Assembly (NCBI RefSeq): GCF_905171775.1
Contig: NC_053497.1
Span: 108,230,157-108,294,156, forward strand
DNA: 64,000 bases
Direction: 5' to 3'
From: Rana temporaria
Taxonomy: Eukaryota > Chordata > Amphibia > Anura > Ranidae
Shown: piece by piece, positions 11,856 through 22,795 of the stretch
How positions within the stretch are numbered: the stretch's first letter is position 1
Layout: each line of letters begins with the position of its first letter
The notes under the pieces: generated by a model
What the model was told of the DNA's origin: nothing
Databases searched by the model: none
The model's input: only the letters and a program-made list of their open reading frames with translations
Translations under genes and position numbers: made by a program

Positions 11856-11940
11856 TACTCCCCCCACTTGAAATGACACTGTCCCCAGTGTCCTAAAGCA
11901 TTCAAGCCCGAATGCTGGCCTGATACCTGCTAACCAGACA
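11856..11940 (-). pseudogene. Remnant of retrotransposon internal 3' end with polypurine tract
   Basis: On the minus strand the sequence GGGGACAGTGTCATTTCAAG runs into the G-rich tract and then the LTR. Gypsy elements commonly end their pol frame with such a run just before the 3' LTR. Only about 85 bases remain before a family P fragment begins. No protein can be read. Confidence 0.55.
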
Positions 11941-12440
11941 GAAAATACGTATTCTTCTACATATTTGTGGCAATAAGCGCATATTGATTGGTTTGCGCAA
12001 AAGTTATAGCGTCTACAAAATACTGGTAGTTTTATTGCATTTTTATTATAATTTGTTTTCTACTTGTTATGGCTGCGATCTGTGATTTTTATTGTGACTT
12101 CGACATTATGGCGGACACATCGGACACTTTTGGCGCTATCTTGTGACTGGCAGTGAAGGGGTTAACTACTAGGGGGCTAGGAAGGGGTTAAGTGTGTCCT
12201 AAGGAGTGATTCTAACTGTTAGGGGGCGTGGCTACAAGTGACACGTCACTGCTAGCTGCTCCCGATGAGAGGGTGCAGACGATCAGTGACAGTGTCACTA
12301 GGCAGAACGGGAAGATGCTTGTTTACACTTGCCTCTCCCCGTTTTGCAGCTCTGTGACCCGATAGCGGGACACCGGTGGACATCGGTCCCGCGGGCATGG
12401 TCACGGAGCTTGCGGCAGTTGGCCACATCAAGTATTGCCC
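11941..12440. mobile_element. Family P repeat, partial copy
   Basis: Contains AATACGTATTCTTCTACATA, ATTGATTGGTTTGCGC, AAAAGTTATAGCG and the GTGAAGGGGTTAAC block, in the order of 21896-22749. Ends near CTTGCGGCAGTTGGCC, a damaged form of the terminal GGCAAGTGG. Confidence 0.5.
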
Positions 12441-12937
12441 TCCACATTATCTTGTGTATTTGTCATTTTGCACTGTGCTGTAAAGCAACTCATAAACCTG
12501 ATAGAAACCACATAATACATTTCTCTGTTAGATGCTGACTACTCCTGTCACCCTCAGACGAACATGAACAGGTTTAAAACTGACTGGAAAGCCCCAACTG
12601 GGTATAGATTTGCTGATAAAAGAAACAGAAAAGACTGACAGCTGGTTTATTATTATTACTTGCACTCTGCGGTTAGTTGAAGTTCAGCACTCAGACTGTC
12701 ATGTACTGCAAACACTGGATACAAGCATCATCAGTCTCCCTAATAACTCTCTAATGAGAATCACAAAGACAACCATACAGTACCAAAGGGTGACAGAGAA
12801 TGTCAAAGTACTGCATTCCTCTAGATTAAATATTGTATATCCTGAACTTGGAATACAGACAGCCAGATCTGCCATCCTAAAATCACAAACTTCCTTTCAA
12901 AAATGCTCTCTGCCTGGTTTTTACGCTGCCTCCACTC
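12441..12937. other. No gene or clear repeat recognised
   Basis: About 500 bases without a recognised feature. The 136-codon open frame starting at 12610 runs into the MITE at 12941 and shows no domain. Confidence 0.45.
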
Positions 12938-12940
12938 TCA

Positions 12941-13338
12941 GGCCCCGTACACACGACCGGATCTGTCCACTGGGATTTATCCGCGGATCAGTTCCAGCAG
13001 ATAGATCCGGTCGTGTGTAGGGCCTAGCGGACATTTTCAAGCGGACATTTGTCCAGCCGACGGTTTTCCAGCGGATACAAATTTCTTAGCATGCTAAGAA
13101 ATCTATCCGCTGGAAACCTGTCCTTCGGACTTATCCGGTCGTCTGTACAGACTCACCGGATAAGTCCGTCCAATCCCCATCCCTCGCATGCGTCAAAATG
13201 ATTCGACGCATGCGTGGAAGTATTTACCTTTCAGGGTCACGCACGTCGCCGCGTCATTGGCGCGGCCACGTCACTGCGGATGTTTTCCGCGGGGATTTTG
13301 ATCTGATGGTGTGGATATCCGCCCGTGTGTACAGGGCC
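12941..13338. mobile_element. Word-rich palindromic MITE, duplication TCA
   Basis: Starts GGCCCCGTACACACGACCGG and ends CGTGTGTACAGGGCC, with TCA on both sides (12938-12940, 13339-13341). It shares the core CGCATGCGT palindrome with 7337-7827 but uses TCCGGT, GCGGACA and CAGCGGA as repeated words. A 3-bp duplication fits the Harbinger superfamily. Confidence 0.65.
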
Positions 13339-13341
13339 TCA

Positions 13342-14204
13342 GTAGTTTTTGAGTCCCTGATCCAGAACACTTATGCAGAATGGGTAAAGTCAGAGAAAGG
13401 TCCTTATCTGGACACTTGTTGTGGGTTGCTCAGTAAGAAGGTCGACATGACAGCAAGGCAAATTGCTATTTTCATCAACCAATGCAGACTTTTGGGAAAA
13501 GGTCTCTTTAAAAAAAAAAAACACAGCTTGGAACATACACTGCACAAAATAGCCCTCACACTGTATAAATCATGAGTGACTATTCCACCCCTCTCTATTA
13601 CAAAACCACCAGTCTTCCTCTCTCTAGATCAATACACTAATGAGATGTGTGTTGTATAATTACAGGTGGATTTTGTTTGTTCTCCACATATCCTTTGTGC
13701 TGTGCTACTTTATCCTTTTAATAATACATAAAAAAAAGTTTGTTGTGAATGTAGAGTATGGTTCATGTTGTTCTGTTGACTGCCTGCTCCTTTGTAATGT
13801 GGGAAACAAAGCAGACTGAGCTACATCTTGTTCCAAAAGGCTTTCTCATATCCGCAGGCGCTGCAAAGAACATAAGCTTTGCAGAGTGAGGAGGATTTAC
13901 AGCCGGTATTAGGATGTTCCTGCCTTTATCAAATTATTCCCTTCCAAACTCTCAACACAAACTCACCAAGTAAACCAAGGTGATCAAATATACAGCTGCG
14001 ATTTTCCTGGCTCCTTCCCCAATATTCTACAAGGGGCTAGATTGACCAAAGAGACACTCCAGTACACTCCAGGCAAAACTAAAAACAAAGCCATGAAACA
14101 CATATAGCATAGTATTTTAGGTCTGACATATTCTGCTGTGCTGTACTGATGAACACCGAGCTATTCACCTCAATCTCTGGACACCCTAATGTTCTCTCCA
14201 TGGT
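13342..14204. other. No gene or clear repeat recognised
   Basis: About 860 bases, with no coding frame that resembles a known family. The frame at 13198-13575 begins inside the MITE and is an artefact. Confidence 0.45.
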
Positions 14205-14208
14205 TTAA

Positions 14209-14470
14209 CCACTTTAGCCCTGGAAGAATTTGCCCCCTTAATGACCAGGCCATTTTTTTGCGATACAACACTGCGTCACTTTAACTGACAATTGCGCGGT
14301 CATGCAATACTGTACCCAAACAACATGTATGTCCTTTTTTCCCACAAAAAGAGCTTTCTTTTGGTGGTATTTGATCATCTCTGCGTTTTTTTTTTGCGCT
14401 ATAAACAAAAAAAGGACTACAATTTGGAAAAAAACACAATATTTTTTACCTTTTGGATTTTTTTTTAAAC
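14209..14470. mobile_element. Family P repeat, truncated
   Basis: TTAA at 14205-14208, then CCACTTTAGCCCTGGAAG and the AGAGCTTTCTTTTGGTGGTA and TTTTTGCGCTATAAAC blocks. It stops within the AT-rich segment, close to the start of Harbinger-related sequence. Confidence 0.55.
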
Positions 14471-14541
14471 GCCACTGGAAACCTGCCTATTGAGTCAAGC
14501 AGCAAGCTCAAAGTGAAATACACACACAAATAGCAATAGGT

Positions 14542-15253
14542 TTAAAAAATAAGCTGCCCTCCTAAATAACACATGAACCAAATAAATGTGAACACATATA
14601 GTGATTGAAAAATGATAAAGAAATGATAATGAAAAAACAAGCCAGCGCGACCAGTGTCCAGCCCAGGAAGGGTATCTGAGGGTAATCCTGCCTCAGCACC
14701 GATGTTGGGTAGGTACGCCTGGGAGTGCCTGCGTAGAAAGTTGTGCAAAATGCAGCAGGCAAAAACAATGGTGTTCAATTTATATTCCGCCAAGTGTATC
14801 GCTGTCAGGAACAGGCGGAACCGGTTGGAGAGTATCCCAAAGGCATTCTCGACTACCCTCCGAGCCCTGGCCAACCGAAAATTGAACACCCTCCTCTCTG
14901 AGGTGAGGGTTCTCTGGGGAAAAGCCCGCATGAGGTGAGGTCCAAGCCCGAAAGCTTCGTCCGCTACAAACACAAACGGAAGTCCTTCAACATTGTCTTC
15001 ATCTGGTGGCAGTGCCAGACCACCAGCTTGGAGACGACTGTAGAATTCTGTCCGCGCGAAAACTCCCCCATCAGACATCCGGCCGTTCTTCCCCACGTCC
15101 ACATATAGAAACTCATACTGTGCCGACACCACCGCCATCAACACAATACTATGATAACCTTTGTAGTTAAAATAGTAGGACCCCGAGTGGGGTGGCGGCA
15201 CTATGCGGACGTGTTTCCCATCTATTGCTCCATTCCTGTGGTGTGGAGGGAAG
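14542..15253 (-). pseudogene. Harbinger transposase, exon 2 (catalytic part)
   Basis: PIF/Harbinger transposases are nuclear DDE enzymes that cut and join transposon ends. This minus-strand exon encodes GAIDGKHVRI (first Asp), VDVGKNGRMSDGGVF (second Asp in SDGG), ARRVVENAFGILSNRFR (catalytic Glu) and CCILHNFLR, the usual HARBI1-like order. An acceptor (CCCCACAG) precedes CTTCCCTCC at 15253. Read in phase with exon 1 the junction gives YIKLPSTPQEW, exactly what this family shows, but after EW the frame is wrong for NGAIDGKHV. About 15-20 residues normally lie between these motifs, so an internal deletion with frameshift is likely. The catalytic domain itself is open to its stop at 14542. Confidence 0.75.
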
Positions 15254-15735
15254 CTGTGGGGACAAACAAATAAAGATAATTAGTACTTTGGCACATAAAC
15301 ATTGCAAACATAATCCTACAAGCATCCTTGTGCAACTTCACAGTATTCAAATTGCATTTAAATATTGTGCAGGGAGAATTTTGGGGCACAAATATATAGG
15401 CCCACTTAATTAAGAGACTCCACAGCCCTCTGATGGGGACAAAAACAGTTTTAAGGGGGTGGGGGGGGGGGGGTTTGAACTGTAAAGAAAAAAAAGGCAA
15501 GATAAAAATAGGCAAGGTGGGGTTGTCCCTAGGATAGCATGCTGGACAGGTTCATATTGGGTAAGGAACAAATATGCAGGTAGGCCAATAAAAAGAACAT
15601 GGAAAGCTTATATCAACATGCATAGGGAGAAAAGGGAACGTTAGTTAAACACACAGCATATCTGGGAAATAAAAGAAAAAGTTATTTGCCCACATTATTA
15701 AAGACAGATTGTGAGGTTAAAATGAGGGAACTTAC
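15254..15735 (-). other. Predicted intron of the Harbinger transposase gene
   Basis: Bounded on the minus strand by donor GTAAGT (after ATTAAG at 15736) and an acceptor ending CCCCACAG at 15254. It contains a run of Cs on the minus strand near 15457-15473. No missing exon that could supply the lost segment of the protein was found in it. Confidence 0.5.
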
Positions 15736-16194
15736 CTTAATATACTCCTCCTGCAGAACTTTGATGATGGCAGAACACGTGTCCGGTATGATGACCCCAA
15801 GCGCCTGCGGAGAGATGCCTGTCGAGAACTTGAGGTCCTGCAGGCTCCTCCCAGTCGCCAGGTACCGCAACGTGGCAATAAGCCTCTGCTCGGCCGTGAT
15901 GGCTTGGCGCATCACAGTGTCCTGCCTCGTGATATATGGGGACAGAGGATCCAGCAGACGGTTGAATACGGGGTCCGTCATACGGAGAAAGTTCCTATAG
16001 TCATTAGGATTATTCTCCTGGATTTCCCTAAGCAGAGGCATATGAGAGAACTGGTCACGCTGGCGCAACCAATTCTTGGCCCAGGAACGCCTCCTCCCCC
16101 TGTTCCTGGCCAAACTACTGGAATGATGAGCATATCCAGAAGCCATCCCATAACAAGCACCAACTCGCGAAAATTGACGCTGCTGCTCCATCAT
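15736..16194 (-). pseudogene. Harbinger transposase, exon 1 (N-terminal part)
   Basis: The exon starts at a tandem ATGATG and encodes about 153 residues before the donor. Motifs are the HARBI1-type N-terminal domain: WLRQRDQFSHMPLLREIQ, DYRNFLRMTDPVFNRLLDPL, AITAEQRLIATLRYLATGRS (helix-turn-helix region) and GISPQALGVIIPDTCSAII, ending LQEEYIK. No stop interrupts it. The gene as a whole is broken by the deletion at the start of exon 2, so I call it a pseudogene. The start codon lies about 490 bp from the element's terminus at 16681. Confidence 0.75.
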
Positions 16195-16681
16195 GGCTTC
16201 AAACCGGCCGGCTGGTCAGTCAAGAACACACTCCAACAGAAAGCACTCGCAAATCCAGCACTACCTGCAAAGAACGCGCGACAAACAGATACGAGCGGAC
16301 AGGACGCAACTGCAAAGCAGAACGACCTGAAAGCCTGTACCCGATTGCCAACTACGATCCCGCAAGCACACGCACTGAACCCGAGAATACAACCTGGTAA
16401 AGCGCGGAGACCGAAAAGCGCGAATCGGCTCTAACCAAACCTTCACTAGCACGAGCAAACCCGTAACTAGCAAAAGCGGAACAGAGGGTGGCGCCATTGA
16501 CTTTGGGCCTTCCCTTTATAGTGACGTTGTACGTGGTTTAAGTGCACGCGTTCTGGTACGACGGGAATTTGATCCGCTGGTGTGTACAAGCCAGCGGACC
16601 AAAAGAAAAATCTGCCTTGTACGCCGGAAACTGCCCGTCGGACAGTTTCAAGCGGACAGGTTCGGTCGTCTGTACGCGGCC
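16195..16681 (-). mobile_element. 5' leader and terminal end of the Harbinger element
   Basis: This runs from the transposase start to the terminal sequence, which reads GGCCGCGTACAGACGACCGA on the minus strand, followed by TTA at 16682-16684. Subterminal words AGCGGAC and GTCCGCT repeat in both orientations and GGTGTGTACAAG occurs near 16580. The same organisation marks the palindromic MITEs at 7337, 12941 and 33643. The matching far end beyond 14542 is not present, so the element is truncated on that side. Confidence 0.6.
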
Positions 16682-16684
16682 TTA

Positions 16685-17560
16685 CAGTTACAGTAATGGG
16701 CACTTTTACTGACCTCATCTGTCTGACAGTGTGTTTTTTTTATTTTTATTTATTTTTTGTATTTTAAAAACATAAATAAATAAATAAATAATAAAAACAA
16801 AAACAAATAGTAATAACACAATTTAGCATACATTATGTTCTAGGCATAAGATCACATTTGGCATCCATATCAGCTTAAAAAGTAGCAGGGCCACCTCAAG
16901 TGCAATAGTGAACGGTAGTAAAGTTTCTTGATTGCTGGAACTATACTGCTAGAGTACATTTATGGTGGTGATGCTAGTCCTAGACTGACTGGATATGCAC
17001 TGTCCAAAAGAAAAGGAGAATCATAGAGGAGAGGGAAGGGAACAAAGGGAACACATAGAATAATTATAACAGGAGGAGCAGTACTTTGAGATGTTCTTCT
17101 GCTGGCTAACGTTGGGGCCTTTTAAGAGCATTGGTGCACTTAACGACAGTCTCAGTTAACCTGTATGTAGTATAAGTACAGTATAGGTATAGTATAGTCT
17201 CAACACAGGTGCAAGGTAGATGTGGTTCAGATGTAGTAGAGGTTTGGTATAATATGGTTTAGGGTTTATATAGGGTTATATAGGGTTTATATAGGTATAT
17301 AGATGCAGTCTAGGTTTGGAGTGCAGTGTGGTTGAGGTATGGGAGTAAACTTGCTGTCCTGCTCTAAGTGGCTTAGTCTCTGCTAGCGGTATCAGCAATG
17401 GGCGAATAACCCTCTCACCTGTCCCCAGGATGCTGTGGTGACCTCTTCCTCTGGAAGAGGGGCCCCTTGGTCTTTTCGTGGAAGCCTACATTGATCAGTG
17501 ATGGGAAGCAGAGGACATTGTCACTGTAAGAGGTAGGGTCACAATGCAGTGGAGCAGTGA
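16685..17560. other. Simple-sequence-rich stretch, no gene
   Basis: Contains a TAAA-rich microsatellite at about 16769-16792 and a run of TATAGG/TTTATATAGG units between 17160 and 17300. I see no coding frame or transposon boundary. Confidence 0.5.
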
Positions 17561-17564
17561 ACAT

Positions 17565-18301
17565 CAAGTTTTTCTACAAATTGGGGAAAACGGTAACGGA
17601 GGCACATGAAATGTTGGTGCGAGTGTACAGGACGGAAGCTGTGAGTAGAAAATGTGTTTACGACGTTCGAAATGCTTACGGGGCAGGAAGGAATTGACTG
17701 GGTCATCCATCAACAAGCAGAACCCCAGATATGATCAAGCGAGTCCAAGGTCAAGACAATATTGATTACCTTTTTTAAACAACGATGGAATCATCCATAA
17801 GGAATTTGTTTCTGCTGGTCAAACCTTGAAAGCCTCATTCTACGAGGAGGTCTTGAAATGGTTGCTACGACGCATCCGCCGTGCTCGGCCAGAGTTGCAC
17901 AGGAGTGAACAGTGAATGTTTCTGCACGATAACGCGCCTGCTCACTGCGCGATCCATGTGCGCCAATTATTTTCTCAGCACGGCATACCTGTTCTCAGTC
18001 ATCCACGTACTCCCCTGATCTGGCGCATGCACACTTCTTTCTGTTTCCCTGCCTGAAGAGCTTCATGACAGGCACACGTTTTGTGGATGTGGCAGCAATC
18101 CAAGAATGTGCGACAGCAATTCTGCGATCGATTCCTATAGAGGCCTTTGCTGACAGTTTCCAGAAGTTTTATGAACATTGCCAAAAGTGTGTTGTGAAGG
18201 GTTGCGAATATTTTGAAGGCCAATAAAGGTAATTTGTCTGTATCTTCCATTTTGTTTGTTTTCTGATACAATTCACCAATTTTTTTAGTCACACCTCATA
18301 T
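17565..18301 (+). pseudogene. Decayed mariner-type transposon with transposase relic
   Basis: Short stretches in shifting frames follow the mariner transposase order: IKFFYKLGKTVTEAHEML near the start, RVQGQDNIDYLF near 17740, HKEFVSAGQTLKASFYEEVL near 17800, then FLHDNAPAHCAIHVRQLF near 17920 and a HGIPVLSHP block. Several stops and frameshifts interrupt it. The right end TTTTTTTAGTCACACCTCAT (18275-18294) reads in reverse as a mariner-like terminus; a matching left end was not found. The family has DD34D catalytic residues; the second Asp is visible in HDNAPAH. It cannot make a working enzyme. Confidence 0.75.
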
Positions 18302-18379
18302 ATAACTCTTATTTTGGAGTTTTGATTTTGCGGGTTATTTTGCGCTTTTGTGTTGTTTTTTTGTGGGGGAATTCTAACC

Positions 18380-18735
18380 ATTTTGGGGAGGGAAAAAATA
18401 CAAACGAATGCAGAGAAATCTCATCATTGTCAAAAGAGGTGCAAACTACTGTTGGGAAACCTCACCATTGTGGTAAGGGTGGGGATATGCACGACTACTG
18501 TGAGGAAAGTAGAGGGACAGGGACACCAAATACTGCAGGGAAATCTAATCATTGTTGGAGGATGAGAGACACAACTTACTGTAGGGTAATCCCACAATTG
18601 GCATGGAGATACAAACTCCTGTGGGGAAATGTTGCCATTATGGAAGGGGCAGATGCACAAGCTACTGCATGAAAATCTCATTGTTTTGGAAGAGGCAGAG
18701 ACACAAATTACTGTGCATGAGACAAATACTAAGGG
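18380..18735. repeat. Degenerate minisatellite, about 55-60 bp units
   Basis: Units of the type CTACTGTGGGGAAATCTCACC, ATTGTGGAAGGG and GCAGAGACACAAA recur about six times with many differences. There is no coding constraint; open frames here are repeat artefacts. Confidence 0.55.
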
Positions 18736-19507
18736 GAAATCATTGATTTGATTCCACAAGTCCTAATGGAATTCATTCTATGTCTAGTACTCTACAGCAG
18801 AGGAATTGCTTAAATAAAGTTCTGCTGTTTTTGTTCAGTGTTATTTGCTGATATGCAGAAGATCCGTATCTTGCTCTTATGTTTGCAGGCTCCCTTTGTT
18901 GTAAGTGTCAGACCTAACACGCCGTTAATTTGCAATTGATCGCTGTAAGCACGTCCCTTGATGTCTCCCGAACGCCCCAACGGGCTTTTGATCAAACTGC
19001 CTCATGCAGCGTTCATGTCAAGAAGTATGCGTGTTTCATTGCCAGAATTAATCTTCAGGACTATTGATCTTCTGTGGAATGACTGTCACAATTTGAACAG
19101 AGCCTGATCAGAGACCAAGAGATATTTACTAATCACAAAGGTTGTGCTTTCATTACTAACATTTATTTTAAGGGCTTTCAATAACCAGTTGGCTCACCTT
19201 TTTCTCACTTTTTATTAAAGATGAGCGTATGGAAAGACCCATGAAAGATTAAGACATCTCCCCACCTCCCTCTATTACATTGTAATTCTTGTCTTTCCAT
19301 TAAGAAGAATTCGATTTCAGTATTTAATATAAAGTCTAGTTAAAAAATAATGCTGTTCATGCCTAACTTCAGCCAAATCATGTTCTTATGTTTAGGTTAG
19401 GATAGTGCAGGAAAGAGTTAGGGCTCCTGAGATATTTTCTTCTTTTAATCCTGTTGCTGAAATTTTCTCTCACTACCTGTCCTGAAGAAGTCCATTGTTA
19501 AGGTTTA
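18736..19507. other. No gene or clear repeat recognised
   Basis: About 770 bases of AT-rich sequence in which I see nothing that supports a gene. Confidence 0.45.
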
Positions 19508-19640
19508 GGCTTCATGCACACTAGAAAGCTAAAAACTGCTTTAAAAACGCTGGACAAAACGCTAATGTTTTAGCGTTTTTTTTACGTCATTCAGCACAAT
19601 GTACGTTTACTAGCGTTAAGGCGCGGGGCCACTGGCATTC
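19508..19640. mobile_element. Fragment of the GCGTTTTT-type MITE
   Basis: GGCTTCATGCACACTAGAAA followed by CTAAAAACTGC and AGCGTTTTTTTTACG resembles the left half of the MITE at 34065-34458. The right half is missing. Confidence 0.45.
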
Positions 19641-19779
19641 TTAAAAACCAGTGAAGAGCTGGTTGTTGAGGAGGCAAGTCGGCCATTACGTCTTTAACAA
19701 CAGATGAGTTATCATCTGTCAGCAGCTGACAGCTGAATGTACAAAAAAAAAAAACAATTGCCGGCAATAAAAAATTGTA

Positions 19780-20305
19780 AAAAAACAACCTGGGCCCCCC
19801 AATCTACACCAGGGAAACTCCACGCCAAAAAAATGAGTGAGCTTTGGGAGGGAAACAAAATTGCCTGATGTACCTTGTCGCCAAGTTGATGAGGACTAGG
19901 GCCTCTTCCCCACAACACTGGCCTGGTGGTTGTGGAGGTGCGGGGGGAGGGGTGACTTATCAGAATCTGAAAGCCCCCCAGTCCCACCACATGTGAACGA
20001 GTAGGGGTACATTGTACTGGCAAAAAGTGAATAAAGATGCACACACAGTATTTGACAATTGCTTTATTGAAAATAACAAAATGCAATGTCCCCCAGTGTA
20101 GATCCATCATCAATAACGATGAACGCCAGCCACCAACCCGGAAAAAAAGCTCTGCACCTGACAAAGGTTCCTTCCTCCCACCCCTAAATAAATTGGGGGG
20201 GGCACAGGGTGATGTCACCCCCTTGTGACGTCATCGATCCAGTATGCCCCTGAGCTGATGACTTATCAGTTGTTAAGGACATAGTGGCTGGCTTGCTGAC
20301 CTGCT
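19780..20305. repeat. GGGGTTCCCC-type repeat copy
   Basis: Contains AGTTGATGAGGACTAGGGCC, TGGTTGTGGAGGTGCGGGG, TGACTTATCAGAATCTGAAA and GGGGTACATTGTA, the same order as 4740-4940. The open frame at 19712-20218 on the minus strand is a by-product. Confidence 0.45.
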
Positions 20306-20311
20306 CCTTAA

Positions 20312-20600
20312 CCACTTGCCTACTGGGCACTTGTATCCCCTACCGGCCCAGACCAATTTTCAGCCATCAGTGCAGTCACACTTTAAATGAGAATTGCACG
20401 GTCATGCAACATTGTACCCATATGCCATTTTTTTTAACACAAATAGATCTTTCTTTTGGTGATATTTAATCACCAATGGGTTGTTGTTTTTTTTGTTAAA
20501 TAGATGAAATAATGACCAAAAATTTTGAAAAAGAAAAAAGTTTTTCATAAGTTGTTATAACATTTTGCAAACAGTCAATTTTATTCCTTCACTGATTTGC
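20312..20600. mobile_element. Family P repeat, truncated
   Basis: TTAA at 20308-20311 followed by CCACTTGCCTACTGGGC. The block GATCTTTCTTTTGGTGATAT is recognisable, then it loses similarity. Confidence 0.5.
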
Positions 20601-20604
20601 GCGG

Positions 20605-20735
20605 ATGACGCTTCACTGATGGATACTGATACGCTGCACTGATGGGCACTGAAGAGGCTGCACTAATGGGCAATGATAGGCTGCGCTGATGGGCACTGAT
20701 GAGGCGGCACTGGTGGGCACTGATGAGGTGCCACT
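20605..20735. repeat. Minisatellite with GGCACTGATGAGGC units
   Basis: A short array of about 23-bp units such as GCTGCACTGATGGGCACTGA, five or more copies with small differences. Confidence 0.65.
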
Positions 20736-20739
20736 AAAA

Positions 20740-21890
20740 TCTCCTGCTACAAAATGCTGCAAAAAGCCTATGTGTGCATGAACATGTAAGGGAGTTTAGA
20801 GGCAGTTAAAAAAAAACATCTGATACCCAAAACAGCAGCTGCCTAGTGTGCATGATGTCTTTTGGCAAACATGGTAATAATAATATTGCAAACATATTCT
20901 CACCTAAAATAATACATTATTTTCCTTTAAAGCCAATGGACTGTTTGAGCATTGTTATAATGTTGAATGGTTTTAGCAGTTAACTGACTGCCTTTACTTA
21001 TTGTCTGAATTTGCTTTCTGCTTCAAATATTCTATTAGGGAATTTCCAGACAATTGGTCTCATGCAGTAACAATTTAGAAGGGGAAGCAGATTACTTCTC
21101 TGCCAGAAACAGAATGACAGATAGTCAGGCATGGCATTCGAGAATCACACGGCCCTCGACTTTGTGAGTCTGTCCGAATGCATGTGAGGATCTAATGGTG
21201 TGTGCATAATAGGGGAGTAGTGAGTGCTAGATGGCGGCCTGGATGGATAATTCAGACATTCAGGGCATCGTCCGTGTCATCTCTACATCTGTGTCTGCTC
21301 AGTGCTCATGCCTGCCAGTTCTCCTACAGCCATTTTCTGCATCCAAGATGTGTGATTTACAAGGCAGAAGGTGCACCATTGTTTTAAGAGACAATACCAA
21401 TTTACTTGATTAAAACCTCAATGCCATCTGCTTATGGTGTCCCTGGTGGATAGGGCACTTGTTGGGCCGGGAACAGATGGTATGTAACTGTTTATGTCCT
21501 GGATTGGACAAGAACAATCCAGTGTGTTTAAAATAATTGACCGATTATTGCATACACGTTTAGGAAAAGTAGATGTATAAATAAAGGTCTTAACTTTATT
21601 GAAAGCCAATCAGAGAGGTATAATACACATTAGGATACAAATGTGACAGTCTTTGGGTTTCTTTTCTTATGCAAAATGGCAACAACTCCTACCAAACCAG
21701 CATTTAAGGTAGACCTATGCCCAGACTATGCACACTTCTAAAACCCTCTTTCACCTCTCTAGCAATAAGCATTGTGGAAAAATGAATCTTCTAAGTTCAC
21801 AACAGAGGCCATCTTATGTAAACCCTTAGTAGGCGCTACAAAGCAGAAACTGACTTTGGAGTCTTTGACTGTGAGGTACTTTGGGAATTA
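20740..21890. other. No gene or clear repeat recognised
   Basis: About 1.15 kb. Two overlapping 60-codon frames near 21202-21413 have no recognisable domain. It may be host intergenic or intronic DNA. Confidence 0.45.
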
Positions 21891-21895
21891 ATTAT

Positions 21896-22749
21896 CCACT
21901 TCAGCCCCGGAAGAATTTACACCCTTAATGACCAGAGCATTTTTAGCAATGCGGCACTGCGTCACTTTAACTGACAATTGCGCGTGCGATGTTGTCATGC
22001 AATGTTGCACCCAAACAAAATTGACGTCCTTTTTTTCCCCACAAATAGAGATTTCTGTTGGTGATATTTGATCACCTCTGTGGTTTTTATTTTTTGCGGA
22101 AAAAAAAGACAGACAATTTTGAAAAAATTGCAATATTTTTGACATTTTGCTATAATAAATAACCCCCAAAAATATATATAAAAAAAAATGTCTTCTTCAG
22201 TTTAGGCCGATATGTATTCTTCTACATATTTTTGTTACAAAAATCCACAATAAGCGTATATTGATTGGTTTGCACAAAAGTTTATAAAATAGGGTATAGA
22301 TGTATGGCATTTTTATTATAATTTTCTTTTTATTAGTAATGACGGCGCTCAGCGATTTTTATCAGGATTGCGACATTGCAGCGGACAGTTCGGACACTAT
22401 TTTGGGACCACTGATATTTATACAGCAATCAGAGCTAAAAATAGCCACTGATTACTGTATAAATGTCACTGGCAGAGAAGGGGTTCAACACTAGGGGGCG
22501 ATCAAGTGGTTAAGTGTGTTTCCTCAGTGTGTTCTAACTGTAGGGGGGGTGGGCTTACTAGGACATGACAGAGATCACTGACAGGGAACAGTAGATCTCC
22601 CTGTTCTGCCTCTAGTTTGCCACAATCGCAGGCCACCGGCAGACATCGAGTCCGCTAGCCTGCGATGGTGGAGGGACGTACAGGTTCACCAATTTGCGCA
22701 CCCGTGCCATTCTGCCGATGTACACCATTGTGCAACGGTAGGCAAGTGG
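21896..22749. mobile_element. Family P repeat, near full-length
   Basis: Left end CCACTTCAGCCCCGG after TTAT (a changed TTAA), right end GGCAAGTGG followed by TTAA at 22750-22753. All interior blocks of the family are present. Length 854 bp. A hairpin with the same TTAA junction follows at 22754, as at 2933. Confidence 0.55.
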
Positions 22750-22753
22750 TTAA

Positions 22754-22795
22754 GGGAGAAGCATGGCCAAAGCCATTTTTTGGCCATACTTCTAT
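22754..22795. repeat. Second hairpin abutting family P at TTAA
   Basis: GGGAGAAGCATGGCCAAAGC pairs with GGCCATACTTCT a few bases on. It is the counterpart of 2933-2975. Confidence 0.5.

Noticed and set aside
12610..13020. 136-codon open frame
   Set aside because: Runs into the MITE at 12941, has no known domain and no splice context.
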